A DNA stretch of 64,000 nucleotides from Ricinus communis. Taxonomy: Eukaryota > Streptophyta > Magnoliopsida > Malpighiales > Euphorbiaceae. Made by a program: the position numbers and the translations under genes. Shown here piece after piece: positions 42,132 through 53,989 of the stretch (positions are counted from its first letter, which is position 1; each line of letters begins with the position of its first letter). A model generated the notes under the pieces. It was given only the letters and a program-made list of their open reading frames with translations. It searched no databases and had not been told where the DNA came from. The stretch spans positions 19,291,350 to 19,355,349 of the forward strand of contig NC_063256.1 in assembly GCF_019578655.1 (NCBI RefSeq), in the 5' to 3' direction.

Positions 42132-44141
42132 TATCAACACCCTTTTTCTGGATCCAAATATCAAGGGATAGACGGAAAGCCCTGTGATGAAAGTCACTGC
42201 CTTCTCGGGTCTCGAGAGGTAAAGGATAGACGAATCCAATGCTAGGATTGAGGTTAATCCAATTGAAATTATCTTTTTGAAATCAATTTGGACCTAATTG
42301 CTAGAAAAAATTAAGTTTGAGGGTCTAAATAATAATTTTTATAAAATCAAGGACTAAACTGTAAATTTCTAAACTTCTTGATGGGCTCTATGATAGAGCC
42401 AATTGGCTCTTCAAAGAATTGATTGGATTTTGACTCTTCTACGTCATTTTTTCGGACGATTTTACATCTAGATACGAATTCTAGAAGGTTTCCTTGAAAA
42501 TAATCATTGTTTTATCAATAATTATTTAAATCTTAAATAAATAAATAGGAGTTTATTTATTTAAGAATTAAGATGTAACCGTAAGTGAAATCAAGAAAAA
42601 AGAACACTGGGATAGAAAGAAAAGAGAGAAAATCAAAAGAAAATGAAAGGAATTGCACTGACCATCGTAGATAACACTCGAAGACCCAAGCCATTTAAGA
42701 AAGAGTCCTTTTAGGAAACAAGGCACTTAAGAAAGAGCATCTATGGAAACCCTTTGATTTGGCTCTGGATTCCTACCCAATCTTTGATTCAACTGCCTCT
42801 TTATTGCTCGAGACTTGCAAATCTAACATCCACAGTGATAACCTGAGGATTCCTTCTACCATACATCTGCATCATTCATAAAAATCAGTTCTCTCATTCC
42901 TTATTAACTATATTATTTGTTCTTAGAAGCATGATTAAGGTTTTGATTTTTGATAAATATGATAGATTAGGTTTTTATTAGTATGCATATAGGGTTTTCA
43001 ATACGGTATTAAGAACTAGATTTTTTTAGATCTGATATTTTGCCAATTAAGGTTTTAGATTTGATTAAAAACATGATATAGGGTTAATATTTAGATCTAT
43101 TTGTTAATATAATTAAGTAATTAAGCCTGAGTAAAACTTGATTCTTTTTGTTTTGATAATCTTTTGTTAGTTTATAAGATTTTAGAGTTTTAGTGATTTA
43201 GGTTTTTTTGGCTTCTATAACTTTTATTTTATTATTTTTATCCATTTTATCTCATTATATTTAATTTTTTAACACATGTGCATGTAAAGTTGGCTCTAGA
43301 GTGTGAGATTGTACTGGTGAACGAAGGAAAACCAACGGAAACTTGCCTTGAGACTCTAGAGCTAATTGGCTCTTTGTTGAGCTTATCAGCTCTTCATGCA
43401 TAATTGGTTGGCTAATCAAGCTGGAGATTCTATATTTTATATTTTTGGCATATCTCGATGTATTCTCAGCCTCTGTATAGTTTTAGGTCTTTCTAGTTTT
43501 GCAATCGTAGTTATAGGCGGGCTGTAATAGTTAGAGTTTTTCTTTTTACTCTGTTTTCTTTATTTTTATTTATTATATGTTACCCAATACATGATTAAGT
43601 GATTGATTAACAAAATTGGGTCACATAAACTTAGGGCTAAAAACTAATGCAATATGAATTTTATAGTCTAATAGGCTAATCTACCTTAACGGGGCATAAA
43701 CCCTAAAATCCAATTAGACTAGCAGGCTTTGACAAGTTTAGTTAATGTTTGAACTTAGTTAGGATTGAGATCACAATGTATAGGCCTTCTCATAACAAGT
43801 ATTCCATTAGGCATAAAGGTTGAACCCAAAGAGAATACATAATTAGGCTAGAATAGATGGGCCTTATACATAATTGATTAGTAAGTTAGATTAATAACTT
43901 AAATATGGGTTGGACTTGAATAAAATGGCCAAGTGTAGGTGTATTGTCTGTTGTTTTAGCATACCTATGTATAAAATGCTTGCATTTATAGGGAATATTT
44001 TGTTAAACAATAAATTTAAAGACTAATATACACAAATAAGGACGTTAGCTTCTAGATCCATCTCTAAACTTTATGGTGTAAGCTTTCTTGTGGAATCTGA
44101 GAACCAGCACTAATTAGTAAAAGTGTCCCGGTGATTACCCA
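42132..44141 (+). repeat. Tat-type LTR, copy 1 (complete)
   Basis: It starts TATCAACACCC (probably TGTCA originally) and ends GTGATTACCCA, directly before the primer site. It matches copy 2 (47013-49064) and, reverse-complemented, copy 3 (61925-63605) over long stretches. It contains the perfect palindrome AGAGCCAATTGGCTCT (42395-42410) and the near-palindrome AGAGCTAATTGGCTCT (43358-43373). Confidence 0.78.
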
Positions 44142-44143
44142 AC

Positions 44144-44153
44144 TGGCGACTCC
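44144..44153 (+). other. Primer-binding site after Tat LTR copy 1
   Basis: TGGCGACTCC two bases after the LTR. The same start is used after the LTR at 59222-61311 on the minus strand (TGGCGACTGC) and, decayed, at copy 3. I take it as a tRNA-Arg-type site from memory of Tat elements; the tRNA identity is not certain. Confidence 0.6.
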
Positions 44154-44491
44154 TATCTCCATGCTAATCTTAGTAATTAGTTAGCATGTTCCCAATTGGT
44201 TGAAAAGCCTTACAGTGTTGTAGTTGCTAAATACACTTAGGTGCATGCTCGAAACCACCGCCCATAGTGCCTTAGATGCAGCACCTACGGACGAGCCTGA
44301 GACATGTGAAGATTTAAAGTGGCGAGTAGACCATCCCTTTGTCAGCTTAAGAGCCGGGGGCATATGATGGATGAACTATGGCAAGACAACTAAATTAGTA
44401 ACTAAGCAAAGTGAAGAAAATGAAAACTTAAGCAAGGTCAAGAACAGACCTGAGCCATGATGTCGTTGCTGAGAGGCATGGGTCCTAGTAG

Positions 44492-46110
44492 CTAAGGGAT
44501 GAAAGAGGTGTAGTCTATCCTATGGGACCAGGTGGTGAGGTCCTCGAAGTCGTCGAATCCCTCCAAACTCCTAGCTAGCTCCTCACCGACAAGGTCAGCA
44601 GTCCAAAATATAGAAAGATGGGGAGACAAGGGAACTCGACGCTTGCTAGGCCCCCTCTCCCAGCCATGGATCCTCTCAACCTGAAACCAGGCTCGACAAG
44701 CGGGGCCAATCAAGAGAACTCTCCTATGATCGAAGTCCATGGCGGAGAGCATGTAGAGGTCCCAATGACGACCCTTTCCCAGCCAGTCGCTACAAATTTG
44801 CAAGTTGCAAAGGTAAGTAACTAAGACTTGTAGACCACAGATATAACTAATAAATTTTGTCTTTTACCTTATCCCAGGTTAGGAAATTGATCCACATGCA
44901 ATACATATGGACCTGTGCCCACTCTAAAGGGACACTCCTACTCAAGCCCCAATAACTCAAGCGTGGGAAGGCTCGATAAATGCTGATAGGTTGTGAGCCC
45001 ACCAAAAGGCCAAGCTTTAAGGCCCAAACCTATAAATCAAGAGTCAATAATTACTACACAAATACAAGCAAGCATAAAAAAGAAAAGTTAGAGTGGATAA
45101 AACTCACGTGAACCGTGTGCTAGAAACTGCAAACCCTTTTGCTCCCAAAGACCGTAATGTTCCATCTGATAATACAGGTAGGCAAGAGCCGCAGATCCCT
45201 ATATGAAAGAGGAGTCCTAGTCCAAATCCTGCAAAGGGGCCAAGTAATGGAAGTTTAATAAGTTCCCCGAGTCACTAAACAAAGTAGTTCTAAAGAAGTA
45301 CACCAAAAAGGCTCGAGCCATCTAATCCACCTCCCAAGCATTTCGAGGCACAAAGCCCCTGTAATAAAGTGGAATGCTCTGATAAGCTAAGCACCGAGTG
45401 TTCTTACATGCCGACAAGAACCTAAGTAAATCTATGATATAATGCTCTCAGACATCGGAGCGCTTATCATGGATCGCATCATCAAAAGGTACGGACGTAG
45501 TTGTGAAGTCAATCCTCGTAATAGTAGTAAAGGAAAGTGGGGATAAATTCAGCTTACCAATCGGAGTGTGGAAGGTGTGGGTGGTGTCCATCCACCTTTC
45601 AAGTAGGGCGTAAATTGAACTATGATTCATCCTCCCGCGACATAAGTGTATCCATGAATCGATGGAATCCAGTGTCGTCGATCCTAGCCTTTATAGAGCT
45701 CAGTAACTCATCAAACCACTTCCGAGCATCGTAAAAAATTTCAATGAACCAAATTGATACGATATCATTTTGAAAAAGCACAAGCACCAGTATGTAAATA
45801 CAATGCAGTAAATATAATGCACATGTATAAGGACCCAAAACAAGTAAGTACATTGTTTATTTATCGCTATTTTTTGTTAGAAAAAACTAAAAAATCAGTT
45901 TTCGGCCTGTGCACGATCGGTTTAGACTTTAGAGAGCCAATCGGCTCAGCATAGATTTGAATCGATACTACACAAAGCCATTTGGTTTTATGGGTTAGGG
46001 CACAAATTTTTTCATAAATATTCTAAAATAAAATTCATGTGTTTTTCATAGAAAAAAAAAGATTTTATGCAAGAAAAATACCTTTTCGATGGCCGAAAAT
46101 GCCCGGTGAT
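44492..46110 (-). pseudogene. Antisense plant-mobile-domain ORF in the second Tat internal region
   Basis: Minus-strand pieces form one broken protein. HSSIYALLERWMDTTHTFHTPIG and LNLSPLSFTTITRIDF (45448-45630) match the start of the plant mobile domain (PMD, aminotransferase-like). After a stop come HYIIDLLRFLSACKNTRCL, a RAFLVYFFRTTLF segment and WGSAALAYLYYQM (about 45165-45205). The end (44492-44803) carries LIGPACRAWFQVERIHGWE. An upstream part (45620-45853) reads WFDELLSSIKARIDDTGFHRFM. PMD proteins are plant-specific, nuclear and linked to transposon-derived genes and silencing. It is antisense to the LTRs around it and lies where pol would be. Confidence 0.72.
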
Positions 46111-47000
46111 TGTTTAATTTTGCCAAAAGAGGAATTTCCTCCCATTTGACAAGCCTAAGGTTGTTCTGGCAAGAAATCAGCGGTGAAGACTTCCAACTTA
46201 GTGCAATTGGGGTGCATCCTGAGAATCTAGAAGAAGAGGTAGCTATTTCAAGACTGATTTTATGGAATTTGGTCAAGAAATGGGAAAGAAAAAAAAAAGA
46301 GCGAAAAGGGGTTTGAGAGAAAAGTAAAGAAGAAATAGATAAAGTGAATTATAAACGGATATATAATATATATATGTCCTAAGAAGGCAAAAATACAATT
46401 TTGGTCCTTAACCTATTGAAATTACGCTTCAATCCCTAAATGGGCTAGTCACCAATACAAGTCTCTAGAAGACATCTGACAAGTCAATTTGCATCCCAAG
46501 GTGGGAATTTTTCAAAAAATGACATTTTGATCCAAGATCTATCAAAATTACACTTTAGTCCTTGGATGGAGCAATTATAAATATAGCCTCCAAAAAAATC
46601 TATTGAGTCAATTTGCACTCGAAAGTGGGAAAGTTTACCAAATCAACCTGAAGGAACATAATTGCATACATAATTGCATCTCGAAGTGGAAAGTAGCCAG
46701 AGAGAGGTCTCTACAAATATAAGATCGACGGACGTGGTTCCTAAATCATAAGCGTAGTCCTTCAATAAAGTAGGTGGATTTCTAAAAATTCAAGTAGGCG
46801 AAGTTCTCAAAATTTTAAAGCAAGCAAAGTCCTCAAAATTCAAGCGGGCGTGGTCCCCACATCAAATCAAAATTCCTATATCAATTCGAGTTTACTAGGC
46901 GTGGCTTTTACAGCTTATCAAGATATCATTTTGATATGTCCTTGATATTATGAGTTGTCTCAATTTATTTAATCACATGAATACTTCTAAATTTTGACAA
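46111..47000. other. Non-coding region with short tandem repeats before Tat LTR copy 2
   Basis: Two units of about 126 bp start near 46417 and 46543 (TGAAATTACGCTTCAAT versus CAAAATTACACTTTAGT), each with AATTTGCA(T/C)(C/T)C and AAGTGGGAA-like blocks. At about 46725-46870 a 25-30-bp unit of the form CAAG.GGGCG.GGTCCTCAAAATT occurs about four times. Confidence 0.6.
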
Positions 47001-47012
47001 ACCAGGGGCAAC
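47001..47012 (+). other. Polypurine tract before Tat LTR copy 2
   Basis: ACCAGGGGCAAC directly precedes the LTR start; purine-rich core AGGGG.A. Weak but in the right place. Confidence 0.4.
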
Positions 47013-49064
47013 TATCAGCGCCCATTTTCCAGATCCAGATATTGAGGGAATTACAGAAAATCCTATGATGCAAGTTACTACCTTTCTCGAGTTTCGAGAG
47101 ATTGAGGATAAAAAGATCCAAGTTAAGATTGAGAATAATTGAATCAAATAACTTCTCTAGGATTAATTTGTATTTAATTATCAGAAAAAATTAACTTTAA
47201 CGGGTAAAATGGCAGTTTTTGCGAGTTCAAGGACCAAATTGGCAAGATTTTCTAAACTTTTCAGCCATAAAGCCAATCAACTCCGCGTATAGTTGAATCG
47301 GCTCTATACAAAGATGGTCAGCTTAGCATAGAGCTAAATCGGCTTTGTGTAGAGTCGATCGGCTCTACATAATGCTGGTTGGTTATTTTCCGAAATTCGA
47401 TGCCGTTTTATGCATATTTTTGACTTAAAACGCTGAAGTTGATGAAAATAAGTTTCTAGAAGTAATTTTTTATAATTATTGGAATTTTAAATATCTTTAG
47501 TGATAATTATCTGAATGTAAAAGATTTTATTTTATTTTATTGGATATTAATCTAATAAAAAAGAAGGATAATCGATAGTTTTCATTTTTAAATAATTAAA
47601 TACTTATCTATTTCTCTAGGGTTTCCTAACCCTACTACTATATATAGAATATGTTACCTTAGGTTTAGGGGGAGCTACACTCTTTAAGCTACACTCTAAA
47701 ATTACTGATCGACATTTATTAATTAGCTATACAAGAGAGTTTCTTTTAGAGGTCACTAAGAAACAACCTTGGATTACATAACTTATTTAGAATGACAGAA
47801 GTTCTTAGATCTCAATCAGAATTAGATTCTCATCAAATCCTCGATTCAACGGCTTCATTGTTTCCTAAGACTCAATAATTTACAATGACAACTTGAGGGT
47901 ATCCCCACATCCAACATCATCAATCAACTTTTCCCCAACTGGTTTCTTTATGTTGATTTATGATTCTAGAAAAATGATTAGGTTTATCTTTGAATGAATA
48001 ACATGATTTGCATGATTAGATTAAGATTTCTCTTAATATAACATGTTGTTGATTTATTGTGTTTTGAAAATAATATAGAAACATGTAGAGTTTTAAATCT
48101 GATAATGTGATTTTATCGGATTTTCAATCTGATTAGTTAAATGAGTAGGTAAACATAATTAATTTGTATTTCTATCTAATTGAATTAGATTTCTAGGGTT
48201 GCGAGATTGAAATTTGGAATCTGCCTTAAAATATCACATTTGCCTAATGTCAGTGTTGATTTCTAGGGTTTGCTTGCTTTTAGGTTTTCTTCGTTAGATT
48301 TCATATTTTTTACATTATTTTTTTTATTTTATATGTTTTAATTGTTTTCTACCCTCTGTGCATGTAAAATCGATCTTGGGCATGAGAAATTGAAGGAAGA
48401 TCGCAGAATTGACCCATAGAAGCCCCAAAGTTGATAAGCTCTATGCTTTAGACCAATCTACTGTGCACATTTTGACCCTGATTTTTGAGTTTGAATGTAT
48501 TTCAGCAATGTTTATATACTGTACTTGGTATTTTGTTTTTTTTCTTTTAGTTGTAGGAAGGGTTGTAATAGCTAGATTTCATTTTCTGCACTTTTATTTT
48601 TTATTTTATGCCTGATATATGCCAAATAGCCGTAATGTGATTGCTTAATTAAAATTAGACACATAGACCATAGACTAAAAATTAGACCCACCATAAAAAT
48701 TATAGTTCATTAGGTTAATCAGATGGTAATTGGGCTAGTTTTTTAAAAATCAATATAGACCTAGTAGGCTCTGTCATATTTTAAATGAATTAATTGGGCC
48801 ATGTTAGACTTAAAATCATATAATTGAGCCTCTACATAAAAAGTAGTCCATTTAGGCTTAAATGCTGGAATCAAAGAATAATTTATAATTAGCTTAGACT
48901 AAGTAGTAAAATAGACTAATAAATCAAACCTGAGATGTGATTAAATAAAAAGGACTAGACCTAAGTTTATCTGATCATGTAAAGTTAATTTATGTAGCAA
49001 AAATAGTTTTCATAGATTATTACCTTGTAAATATTCTATATTAATTTTTGCCTAATAAACTTGT
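47013..49064 (+). repeat. Tat-type LTR, copy 2 (3' end lost)
   Basis: It begins TATCAGCGCCCATTTTC and follows copy 1 through matching blocks, including the GAGCC.ATCGGCTCT palindromes at 47291-47370. It lacks about the last 100 bp and the primer site; its 3' edge meets the CACTA-type block. Confidence 0.75.
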
Positions 49065-49644
49065 GACGTCTTTTAATATAACAATTTATGACAAAACAGT
49101 CTCGTCATTTATTTAGTCACCTAATAAATGATGAAAAATTATCCTGTCATATTAAACTTATATTTGTGACAATAAAAATTCTCATAACTTAAGAATTTCC
49201 TCCAAAATGTTTTATATTAAATTTTGCCTCCAAATACAATTGTGATGAATCAATATTCTTTGTCACCAAATGTGAACAATCGTAACAAATGAGTGATATC
49301 ACTAAATTATTCAACTAATTATTGACAAAATATGATATCATCATCAAAATAAATATTTTGTGACACTAACAATCCTCATCAATTACTATCAATTTGTCAT
49401 TAAACGATTTCCCTCCAAATATTTATTGCAAAATTCCACCTCTAAAAATGAAAGTGACAAAAGTTTTTAATTCATCATAATATATACAATATAGTGACAA
49501 TATAAAAAATTAACAGCGACAAAATGTCACAAAATCAAATGTTACACTGATGATTATGTATTTTGTAATCTTTAGTTAATAAATTGTGAAGAAGCTTAAT
49601 GCCTGGCAAAAGAATTCATCACAAAAGTGTGATTTCTTGTAGTG
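49065..49644. mobile_element. CACTA-type transposon end, non-autonomous
   Basis: The right end reads TTTCTTGTAGTG, i.e. CACTACAAGAAA on the minus strand, the terminal inverted repeat of plant CACTA elements. The body is full of short TGTGACA, TGTCAC and TCGTCA-type motifs in both orientations, as in CACTA subterminal repeats. The matching left CACTACAAGAAA end is not seen, so one end is lost or the left limit is wrong. No transposase is coded. Confidence 0.6.
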
Positions 49645-49649
49645 ATAGC

Positions 49650-52000
49650 CGAGGAATCAGTGCAAGTTTTCAAACAACTAGCTTTTGCATTCCAACTAAG
49701 GTTGATCACTAATGTGCCTCCAAAGAAGAGGTCTAGTAATCTAAAAAGAGTGCATTCAATGAGAAAAGAAAGCTTAAAAGAATATGTTGAAAGATTCAAT
49801 AAAGAAGGTATTTAGGTAGAAAGATTGAGTCATGCACAATAACTGATAACATGACAGACAATACCAACATGACAAAGTTCAAAGATTCTCTCACCATTGA
49901 TCCATCATATACATATCAAAAACTCATAGAGAGATCATGGAGTTTTATAAGGCTTGGTGAGGATACCGAACATGTAAGAGAAAGGATGTAGATAGTAGAG
50001 AATTCAAGGGCAAAGATAAGCAATCAAGAAGAGCAAGAAAAGATAATAGCGTGAGTAGATATGATCAAAGATTAGATAATCGATCAAGATACAAATATGG
50101 ATAGCCAAACTATGTTCTTTTGAACAGATCCTGATCAAATATTTTGATGTTCATTCATTGGAACACGAAAAATATAAAATGGTCAAGACCAACGATAGAA
50201 CAAAGCTCAGAAAGCAAGAACAAAGATAAATATTACAAGTTCCATGTTCAACATGGACACGACACAAAAGATTGCAGAGATTTGAAAATGGAGATATAAG
50301 ACTGATACAAAGAGGAAATTTAAAAGAATTGATTGATAGAAAAGAAGAATGTCAAAGAAGAGATAGAGGAAAAGATGGAGATAGGGATAAAGGCGAGCTC
50401 AAAATAAAAGAATTATGAGAGATCAAAATGATCTAGGGAAACACTGTATACATAACAAAGACAGAGAAATAGAATAAACATGATAGAAATTGAAAGGGCT
50501 AATCCAACAATAATATTTACAAAAGAAGATGCAAGAGGAGTAGAAATTCCATATTTAGACCCATTGATGATCTTTTCGTACATTGAGAACTTCTGCATAA
50601 AAATAATTTTGATGGGTCATGGCAGTTCGGTAAATCTGATCACTCTTCAAGTCTATAAGGAGTTAGGAGGAGCAATTTTGGACTTGAAAATTGTCCTTAC
50701 CCCTTACAGGGATTAGAAGGGCAACCAATTCAGCTAGTAGATTTAGCATGCTTAACCTTGAATGAGGGAAGAGACAGGAGAAAAAGGCAATAGACTGAAA
50801 GGCCAAACAAAGAAGATAAGAACTCAATTCGTGGTGGTTGATATTCTTTTCACCTATAACGCACTCCTAGAGTGGCCATTCCTTAACGAGGTAAAAGCAA
50901 TGACATGTGTAACTTACTTGAAGATGAGGATGCCTACATAACAAGGAGTTGTTATAGTCAAAGGAAATTAGAAGATGGCAAAGGAATATTACATTACATC
51001 TTTGAAAGATGTGTGCGAGTCACTACCAGTAGAAAGTATGACCAAGCAATATAATAAAAAGGTATAAAAGCAGAATCCCATGGGGAACTCTTGCAAGTTT
51101 CACTTAGTGGAGAACTAGAGAATAAGGTAATGATCGAAATAGACTTACCAGAATCAGTTACTAAAGACACAAAAGAAATTGTTCTAAGGCAAAGAAACAT
51201 GTTCACCTCAATTCCATATTAGAACTTACCCTAATGTCTCACAAGTTGAACATAAATCCAAACTACAAGCCTTTGAAGCAAAAGAAGAGAAACCACCAAA
51301 AAGAAAACTAGCAATTGCTGAGGAAGTGAACAAGCTACTAAAGGCAGACTTCAATAGAAAAGTCATGTACCCAAAGTGGGTAGCAAACATTGACCTAGTA
51401 AATAAGCCCAATAGGAAATGAAGGATATGTGTTTACTTCATAGACCTCAACAAAGCTACCCAAAGGATAGTTATCCTCTATTGAGCATCAAGCAACTAAT
51501 AGATATTACAAGTGGCTATGAAGTATGTAGCTCAGTAGACACTGAATAAGGCTTTCACCAAATATCCATATTCAAGCAAGACGAATAAAAAAACATCATT
51601 TATCACTGCCACATGGACATATTGCTATAGAGTTATGTCATTTTACATGAAAAATATGAGGATAACACATTAGAGAATGGTAATACTATGTTTGAAGACC
51701 AAATTAGCAAAACTATTGAAGTCTATATTGATGACATGATCATCAAATTAGAAAAACCATAAAAACATGCAAAAGACTTAGAGGAAGCTTTTGTAATCCT
51801 TAGTAGACATCACCTTAAGCTCAATCCAAATAAATGTGCTTTTTGGTTGAGAGCAGGAAAGTTCCCTAGGTTTATAGCAATAAATTTAATGATATGAGTC
51901 ACTTGATGAAGGCTAAATTGTCAGCTCCATAAGTAGGGCAAATACTTGACAACAAATATAGGAAGAGTAGCAGAAGGAGCATTGGTAAAACACAAAAAGC
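49650..52000 (+). pseudogene. Tat-lineage gag-pol remnant, element F
   Basis: Gag: LAFAFQLRLITNVPPKKRSSNLKR-type segment and ESLKEYVERFNKE at 49740-49805. Zinc-knuckle-like FHVQHGHDTKDC lies at about 50241-50276, with the usual leading Cys replaced by Tyr. Protease: ILMGHGSSVNLITLQVYKELG near 50605-50665, where the catalytic Asp is missing. RT: entry with VMYPKWVANIDLV (51363-51400), a broken IDLNKA block, YIDDMI with intact YIDD at 51724-51735, and LNPNKCAFWL-like end near 51820. Sequence fades after about 51900. Many stops show a dead copy. Confidence 0.75.
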
Positions 52001-52101
52001 CTCCAATAATAAATAATTTACTAGTGGTAAACGGTAAAATAGCTTGGTCCAAAGATCAAGCAGGCCAACAAAATCAGTAATAAGAAAATGAAACCACTAG
52101 G

Positions 52102-53620
52102 TGTTGTCCCTTGGAACTAAGAAAGGAAGGCTGAATTGGTGACTCCAAATCGCAAAATCAAGTTAAACTAGAAAAGCTCAAGGATCACAAATGCAATAAC
52201 AAGGAAATGATATAAGAGAAAGTGTACGAGAGATTAACACAAAGGATTTATAGTAGTTCGAGAATAATTCTCCTTACGTGCATTCCTCAAGATCACACTT
52301 GAGTATTCCATTATAATCAAACTTGATTACAAGACCTTGGATTTTAGCAAGCTCACCCAACAACTTGGTGTTCTAATAAGCTAACACTAAACCTATTCCC
52401 TTCAATCTCACACTAGTCCTTTAACCCTTGAGTTTTAATGGAAACTCAACAACTAATCCCTTGTGCTTTGATCCTGGCTGACACAATAACCATTTAGAAG
52501 TTTTTTTGAATGAAAAAAAATCACTTAATACACTATACAAAGAATTTAGGTTTAAAAAGCTAAAAAATAAATTTATAAAAGTTTATGCATTATAGAATCC
52601 ACACACTTAATGTCTTATTCTTTATGAGAGGTATTTATAATCATACCAACCCCTAAAAAGATGTTACACATGGCCTATTCATCATTATTACAAAAGGTGG
52701 TGATTTGGCAAAAAGTCCATTTCTGCCTAAAAAGCGTCGTTATGGTCTTCGGACTTTTGGTCTCTCTTCAGCGTTCACGCCGGCCCTTTCTAAGAGCACA
52801 TCTCCATCTCTTTGCCCATGGGCAAATTGAAATTTAAATGCTAGAAATTGAAACCCGAACTCAATTATTTTCTAATAATTGTTGTATAGAAAGCAAGCCG
52901 AGCAGAGAAGGTAGCTAGTTCAGTATCGGGCAAATTATCAATTGAATTAAGAATCCAGCCATTTTAGTTGGTGGAGGCACTAAGTACCCAAAGGGAGATG
53001 GAAGAGAAGGAAAGGTGTAACATGCTGCTTTATCGACTAACGGTGTAGTGATCACCAACTCAATATTAAATGTGAATGCCACCCCCGTGCTTGCAAAACA
53101 CCCTCATGCTTGGCTTGTCTATACTAAAAAGCATGCTCGTGCTTGAGGTCGTAGAACCTTCTGCCATATTTTGCCTTTCTATTGAGTTACAAATGCCCTC
53201 GAGCTCCAAAGGCCCTCTCACGCTTCTCAAAGAGAAGACTGTTTGACTGCCAAGTGTCTTAACATGATTAGAGGTCTTTTAGGGAGTCTTTACACGTGGA
53301 TGGTCAACTTGAAAAATTGAAAAGCACCCTAACGCTTTCAAGGCGCCCTTGCACTTTATAGGTCTTCATTAACTAATCTTAAAAAGCATAAGGCACAGAT
53401 GTCTAATCCTTGGAACCTTCAAATTATTATTATATAAACACTCAAGGGATTAATTAGCAACATCAATTTGTGTGTTAAAATCAAAATAGAGATCAATTAA
53501 CCCTTAGGCTAATAATCTCGCTTTTTGATTTTGACAACCGAATTGATTATAAAGATAAAATTGGGCGAGTATAAATGCAATTGAGTGATTGATAAACAAG
53601 TTAAAAGGTGAAAATAAGCA
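52102..53620 (-). repeat. 3' LTR of the copia element
   Basis: Plus strand starts TGTTGTCCCTTGG and ends AAAATAAGCA, so in the element sense the LTR runs from TGCTTATTTTC to GGGACAACA with TG...CA ends. It directly follows the polypurine tract. No second copy lies in the window, so the outer limit (52102) rests on the terminal motif alone. Confidence 0.6.
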
Positions 53621-53634
53621 CTCCCCCTTAATCT
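53621..53634 (-). other. Polypurine tract of the copia element
   Basis: The minus strand reads AGATTAAGGGGGAG directly before the LTR; this tract is typical of SIRE/Maximus-type copia elements. Confidence 0.75.
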
Positions 53635-53989
53635 AACTAGGATTCAAGTTTAAGGAACATGTCCTTAAAAGGGATTTGTATATTTAGATGATATTCTCCC
53701 CTTTAATTTGTTATCTAATTCTTAGTTCTTAATATCTCATTTTTGTAAACTCTCCTTGGTTTAATTTTCTCTTGACTCTCCTTATCATTATTATCTTTAT
53801 CATTATTTCTATCACTATCTCTCCTCCTTTGGCAAAATCAAAAATCAAAAAAGAAAGAAATACAAAATAAATAGATATTAAAAAGATAAGGCAATTAAAA
53901 TAGAGAGAATGATCATAAAGAATTTTATTGCATAATGAAAGAAGAAAATATAAAATGATGTATGATCAAGACATGGATCAATGCATAAT

